A stretch of 18,865 bases of DNA from Candidatus Latescibacterota bacterium (GTDB taxonomy: Bacteria > Latescibacterota > UBA2968 > UBA8231). The stretch spans positions 1 to 18,865 of the forward strand of contig JAJDYK010000181.1 of NCBI GenBank assembly GCA_022825185.1. The letters run 5' to 3'. A program made the translations under genes and the position numbers. Positions 15,683-18,865 of this stretch are shown here, one piece after another; the first letter of the stretch is position 1; each line of letters starts with the position of its first letter. The notes beneath the pieces were generated by a model. The model made no database searches. It saw nothing but the letters and a program-made list of their open reading frames with translations, and had not been told where the DNA came from.

Positions 15683-16513
15683 TTAATGGGACAGTGATTT
15701 GATCTGTCCCCACGACTGAGCCTCGACGCTCGTAGCGGCAGGGGGAGCCGGTCGCCAAGTGGGCCAGTTGCCGCCCAAGCCGTTGGTCAATTCAACTAAA
15801 TTGCTTCCGTCAATATCGACTACCCAGATCTCAAATTGGTCGTCCCAACTGGGACTAGAAGCGAAGGCTATTTTCATGCCGTCGGGTGACCAAGTGGGGT
15901 TTATATCTATGTCGGGTCTGTAGGTCAGGGGAGTAGCGGTCAGGGGATTAAATCCCTGCTCGAACTCACTGGCGTCTTGGATATAGATGTCAATCTGGCC
16001 CTCGTCATCCCGCCAAGCGAACGCTTCTTTGGTCCCATCCGGGGAAAGTTTGGGTCGGTGATGGGGGGCCTCTCTCCAGTCCACGGATATCGGGTTGCTT
16101 CCATCTAACGCTACGACGAACGTCTCAACGCCGTCCCGCGGATGTCCTGTAGGCAGCGTGTCATAGTAGATTCTACTCCCGTCTGCCGACCACGAAAGTA
16201 TCGTTTTTTGGACTGAATCGTCCGTTACTGGTTGCTGATTGCTGCCGTCGGCGTCCATCAACCATATATCATCGTCAGCAAAGTCGATATAGGCGATCTT
16301 CATGCCATCTGGAGACCAAGCCGGACTAGTGCAATACCGTCCTTTGGTTAGATTTAGGGGGTCGCTCCCATCCGCATTCATAATCCACACGTTGAGGATC
16401 CCCTCGCGGTCGGAGATAAATGCGATTTTATCCCAGTCTTGCCCCCAGCCGTCGATGGCCAGCCCCAGCGTTGCCAAGAAGATGATCAGCATGGACCGAT
16501 AGCTCATAAACAT
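15683..16513 (-). CDS. Exported TolB-like PD40 beta-propeller protein
   Basis: A 276-residue protein with an N-terminal signal peptide (hydrophobic stretch about 9-20, cut near residue 24), so probably periplasmic or exported. It has about five PD40/WD40-like propeller blades with the hallmark SPDGxKIAF: SDREGILNVWIMNADGSDP (34-52), AWSPDGMKIAY (65-75), SWSADGSRIYY (107-117), LSPDGTKEAF (156-165) and TWSPDGMKIAF (207-217). It is shorter than E. coli TolB (about 430 residues) and lacks TolB's N-terminal domain, so it is a stand-alone propeller and not a Tol-system TolB. No tol or pal genes are nearby. After the last blade (PTWRP) comes a Pro/Ala linker and a tail ending SWGQIKSLSH, which is encoded by an inverted repeat. 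I chose the first ATG (16513) because AGAGAAG lies upstream; ATG at 16507 is an alternative. The esterase gene lies 70 nt upstream on the same strand, so the two may be co-transcribed. Confidence 0.8.
   Translation of the reverse strand: MFMSYRSMLIIFLATLGLAIDGWGQDWDKIAFISDREGILNVWIMNADGSDPLNLTKGRYCTSPAWSPDGMKIAYIDFADDDIWLMDADGSNQQPVTDDSVQKTILSWSADGSRIYYDTLPTGHPRDGVETFVVALDGSNPISVDWREAPHHRPKLSPDGTKEAFAWRDDEGQIDIYIQDASEFEQGFNPLTATPLTYRPDIDINPTWSPDGMKIAFASSPSWDDQFEIWVVDIDGSNLVELTNGLGGNWPTWRPAPPAATSVEAQSWGQIKSLSH
15688..15710. repeat. Inverted repeat GGGACAG / CTGTCCC inside the TolB-like 3' end
   Basis: Perfect 7-bp arms (15688-15694 and 15704-15710) flank a 9-nt loop. The repeat overlaps the last codons of the TolB-like gene. 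Sequences of the GGGACAG...CTGTCCC type resemble the REP-like palindromes found near IS200/RAYT-type transposases; that comparison is from memory and unverified. It may instead be a transcript 3'-end hairpin. Confidence 0.5.
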
Positions 16514-16583
16514 AGGACTTCTCTAGTCGCGTCGGTTTATTTTTTGCGTTCCTTTGAAGGCCCTGTGTTCCTGCCGCCCGGAC

Positions 16584-17693
16584 TCATCCCCCTCCTAGAG
16601 CCCGCCGCAGGAAATCCACCGCACGCGGAATAACACCTCTCAGCGAGAGGACCGCGTGTCCGCCTCCCTCGTAGATGAACGCCTCGAATTCGGGGGGCTT
16701 TCGTCCCAGCGTTTCCATGGTCCGGATCAGGGAATGGGCTTGGCTGACGAGGACGGTTTCGTCGCCGTCGCCGTGGTGGAGTTGGACCGCGGGCAGATCC
16801 TCGGCGAACAGGACCGAAGAGCGGCGCACCAGTTCGAGGCGAACTTCTGCTAGGTCCACTTCACCTCTCATGTAGGGCTGGATGAAGGTGGTATCGATGT
16901 GGGCGACCCCGGTCAGGTCGCGCGGAGAGCCCATAGCCGCCTCCCGCGCAATCTCCCGGACCCAGTCGTCGAAGAAGTCGGTGGGCCCGAACAAGGCCAC
17001 AATGTTCTCGATGCGCTCGTCGCGGATCCCGGCCAGCAGGGCGACGCCTGCTCCTCGGCTGCCACCGACGACGCTCAGGTCTTCGATCCTCGCCTGTGGC
17101 GTCAACTCCAATGCAACATTGAGGAGCGCCAGGGTGTCGTCCACGTCGTAGTCCCAGTGACCGCCGGGCCCCGTCGAAACCCACTCCCGGTCCTCGTACT
17201 CGAGCGGTTCGCTGCGAAAGGACGGGATTACGTAAACGAAACGGTCGCGCAGTTCGTCGAGGGCGAAGAGCACGATGCCGATTTCATCCACCTCGACTCC
17301 GCTGTCGCCCCCGTGCAGGTACATCAGGATGGGCAAGCTGCCCGGAGCCGCGGAGTCGGGGGCGAGGATTGCTCCGTAGTGGAGTATCTCCCCCACCCTG
17401 TGGGACACGATGCGCAGGGTTGCCGGGGTTTCGCCTAGCGGATACGACTCGGTGAGTTCGACGTTCGCTTCGGCTGCGGAAATGTCGCGCCGGGCCCAGT
17501 CGGCGCGGACGGCCTCTACCTCGGCCGCGGTCGGAGGCGCGAAGAGGTCGTCGAGTTTGGCCTCTACATCGGCCGCGTCGGCAACGGGCTCCACCGGGTC
17601 GCCGGCCTGATCGCATCCCGCTAGCAGCCCAAGCAGCAGCACAGCCGGTAGTAGCTCGCACACGCATCGAATGTCCAGATTACCTTTCTTCAA
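16584..17693 (-). CDS. Lipoprotein alpha/beta-hydrolase (putative esterase/peptidase)
   Basis: A 369-residue protein. I chose the TTG at 17693 because AGGAG lies 6 nt upstream and the result is a canonical lipoprotein signal ending LLAGC (acceptor Cys27). The frame stays open upstream to an ATG at 17801, but that would place an unlikely 36-residue extension before the signal peptide. The hydrolase fold shows the oxyanion motif YLHGG (HGG at 127-129), nucleophile elbow VVGGSRGAG (Ser212), the acid in HHGDGDETV (Asp311) and catalytic histidine in YEGGGHAV (His346). The complete triad predicts an active serine hydrolase of the dienelactone-hydrolase/S9-peptidase type; the substrate cannot be told from sequence. 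Lipidation would place it in the periplasm or at the outer membrane. The 70-nt gap to the downstream TolB-like gene shows no convincing terminator. Confidence 0.85.
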   Translation of the reverse strand: MKKGNLDIRCVCELLPAVLLLGLLAGCDQAGDPVEPVADAADVEAKLDDLFAPPTAAEVEAVRADWARRDISAAEANVELTESYPLGETPATLRIVSHRVGEILHYGAILAPDSAAPGSLPILMYLHGGDSGVEVDEIGIVLFALDELRDRFVYVIPSFRSEPLEYEDREWVSTGPGGHWDYDVDDTLALLNVALELTPQARIEDLSVVGGSRGAGVALLAGIRDERIENIVALFGPTDFFDDWVREIAREAAMGSPRDLTGVAHIDTTFIQPYMRGEVDLAEVRLELVRRSSVLFAEDLPAVQLHHGDGDETVLVSQAHSLIRTMETLGRKPPEFEAFIYEGGGHAVLSLRGVIPRAVDFLRRALGGG

Positions 17694-17699
17694 GAGCGA

Positions 17700-17704
17700 C
17701 TCCT
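17700..17704 (-). promoter_or_regulatory. Shine-Dalgarno AGGAG deciding the esterase TTG start
   Basis: On the minus strand AGGAG is followed by 6 nt and then TTG at 17693, an optimal spacing. No site of similar quality precedes the upstream in-frame starts. Confidence 0.6.
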
Positions 17705-17965
17705 GTATTTCCACGCTGATATCAATCTGCCCTGAGCACCCTAATGTAAATACGCGCCCGCCGCAACCAGACCGTACTGGGAGTCCTGTTGCAGGACCCA
17801 AGGGAGTTGGCCTGACCTAGTCTAGGCTCAGCACCTTGACAGAGAATAAAAAAAAGCCCCTTTATGTTTCCTATACGTCTCACCATCGATCAGGCCGCGC
17901 ACCGAGTAACCGCAAGCGGCGAGTTGATATCCGCCGAAACCCGCGTATCGCAAGCGCCAAAGCCC

Positions 17966-17971
17966 AAGGAG
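17966..17971 (+). promoter_or_regulatory. Shine-Dalgarno AAGGAG for the serine hydrolase
   Basis: AAGGAG followed by 5 nt and ATG at 17977. It fixes the start of the beta-lactamase-fold protein and argues against translation of the overlapping frame beginning at 17864. Confidence 0.6.
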
Positions 17972-17976
17972 CAGCT

Positions 17977-18865
17977 ATGGGAAGTGAAAAAGTGTTTACA
18001 ACCGCACCCTCACCAGAAAGCCAAGGAATACCTTCACGGGCGATCCTGAATTTTCTGCAGCGGATCGACGCCGAGCGAATCTGTATGCACGGGTTCCTAC
18101 TGGTGCGGCACAACAGAATCGCGGCTGAGGGATACTGGGCCCCGTGGACGGCGGAACGCACACACCGGATCTATTCGGTCAGCAAGAGTTTGGTCGCGTT
18201 GGCGGTCGGGCTGATGATCGACGAAGGCCGGCTCACCCTCGACGATCGGGTCGCCGAATACTTTCCGGACAAACTGCCAGCAGACCTTCATCCGTGGCTT
18301 GCCGCCGCGACCGTCCGGGACCTCCTGACGATGGCGACCCCCCATTCGACAACCTCCTATACGCGCGACGATCCAGACTGGGTTTGGACCTTTTTCAACC
18401 GGAGCCCCTCGCATCCTCCCGGAACGATCTTTTCGTACGACACCGCGGCAACCGTGGTGCTCACGGCCACGGTCGAACGGCTTGCTGGCATGCCCTTTTT
18501 GGATAACATGCGACCGCGATTTCTGGACCGAATCGGATTTTCCGCTGACGCATGGTGCATCCGCACGCCCGAGGGGGTGTCATGGGGCGGATCGGGGGTC
18601 ATCTGTAGGCTGCGCGATATAACCAGAGTCGCACTCGCCTGCATGAACGGCGGCATGTGGGGCGATGAACGGGTCCTCCCGGAGGCGTACGTGCGCGCCG
18701 CGACCTCCTGCCAGATCGACAACGCCATCAAGGGCAACTGCGGATATGGATATCAGATCTGGCGCGAGCAAGAGAACGGATTTTCCTTCCGCGGGATGGG
18801 CAGTCAGTACGCCATCTGTTTTCCCGACCAAGAGTTCCTGTTCACCTGCATCGCCGACACACAGG
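17977..18865 (+). CDS. Beta-lactamase-fold serine hydrolase (COG1680/EstB-like), 3' partial
   Basis: 296 codons are present before the window ends, and the C-terminus is missing. The family signature is clear: RIYSVSKSLVALAVGLMIDEG with the active-site SxxK motif at Ser67-Lys70. It is followed by LTLDDRVAEYFPD, VRDLLTMAT, and FSYDTAA, where Tyr154 takes the place of the YxN tyrosine. The Asn of that motif is replaced by Thr, as happens in esterase-like members. Near the end, FRGMGSQYAICFP sits where the KTG-like third motif is expected. No signal peptide is present, so a cytoplasmic location is likely. This family includes penicillin-binding-protein-like esterases, transesterases and amidases; the substrate cannot be assigned and beta-lactam resistance should not be assumed. 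It is transcribed divergently from the lipoprotein esterase. Confidence 0.85.
   Translation, partial: MGSEKVFTTAPSPESQGIPSRAILNFLQRIDAERICMHGFLLVRHNRIAAEGYWAPWTAERTHRIYSVSKSLVALAVGLMIDEGRLTLDDRVAEYFPDKLPADLHPWLAAATVRDLLTMATPHSTTSYTRDDPDWVWTFFNRSPSHPPGTIFSYDTAATVVLTATVERLAGMPFLDNMRPRFLDRIGFSADAWCIRTPEGVSWGGSGVICRLRDITRVALACMNGGMWGDERVLPEAYVRAATSCQIDNAIKGNCGYGYQIWREQENGFSFRGMGSQYAICFPDQEFLFTCIADTQ

Larger units (their letters stand above)
17694..17976. other. Divergent intergenic region between esterase and serine hydrolase
   Basis: No convincing gene lies in this 283-bp stretch. It holds a hairpin with arms GTCCTG/CAGGAC at 17783-17797, an 11-bp odd palindrome CCTAGTCTAGG at 17816-17826, a perfect -35-like TTGACA at 17836-17841 and a run of A's at 17848-17855. 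The TTGACA has no good -10 at 16-18 bp, so a plus-strand promoter is only possible. The palindrome just before it could be an operator. Confidence 0.35.

Noticed and set aside
16514..16583. Terminator between esterase and TolB-like genes
   Set aside because: Only a weak CCTTTGAAGG symmetry is present and the T-rich stretch is on the wrong strand for the minus-strand genes.
17694..17801. Longer esterase starting with ATG at 17801
   Set aside because: No ribosome binding site and an implausible leader before the lipobox; TTG at 17693 has AGGAG at 6 nt.
17836..17870. Strong promoter from TTGACA at 17836
   Set aside because: No acceptable -10 at 16-18 bp; kept only as a possibility within the intergenic entry.
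17864..18049. 61-residue frame upstream of the serine hydrolase
   Set aside because: No Shine-Dalgarno, no recognisable features, and its second half overlaps the well-supported serine hydrolase in another frame.

Overview
The window looks like chromosomal DNA of an uncultured Gram-negative bacterium with a large secreted and outer-membrane proteome. Evidence for this is the run of signal peptides, two lipoproteins, discoidin-like surface proteins with FlgD/CHU_C-type C-terminal Ig domains (TPNGDGxND motif), an internalin-like LRR lipoprotein and a PD40 propeller. This mix is common in the FCB superphylum and in lineages such as Latescibacterota or Poribacteria. That placement is inference from protein style; there is no rRNA or marker gene here.

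Layout. Positions 1-558 (minus strand) hold the 5' part of a discoidin-like secreted protein (family 'A', copy A0), cut by the window edge. Positions 559-762 form a divergent control region with a near-perfect 46-bp palindrome, two back-to-back sigma70-like promoters and a 10-bp palindrome between their -35 boxes. Positions 763-2319 (+) encode a PcfJ-domain protein. Only 14 bp later begins a six-gene string in which every junction overlaps by 1 or 4 nt (2334-15567). The order is A1, B1, A2, B2, LRR lipoprotein, A3. A1, A2 and A3 are paralogous secreted proteins with discoidin-like modules and FlgD-like C-termini that all end in Val-Ala-Tyr. B1 and B2 are paralogous proteins of about 900 residues with a canonical EF-hand-type calcium loop and a strand-rich second half. 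Each B gene directly follows and overlaps an A gene, so the A-B pair is a duplicated unit.

Positions 15568-15682 are a hairpin-rich convergent intergenic region. On the minus strand follow a TolB-like propeller protein (15683-16513) and, upstream of it, a lipoprotein esterase with a complete Ser-Asp-His triad (16584-17693, TTG start). Positions 17694-17976 are a divergent intergenic region. From 17977 to the window end runs a beta-lactamase-fold serine hydrolase, cut at its 3' end.

The most interesting part is the A/B/LRR operon. It looks like a co-translated cell-surface apparatus built from two A-B cassettes, a third A and a lipid-anchored LRR protein, headed by a PcfJ-like gene. I do not recognise it as a described system. 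The A-B partnership (B as membrane partner or carrier, A as adhesive exported component) is inferred from gene order, overlaps and conserved termini.
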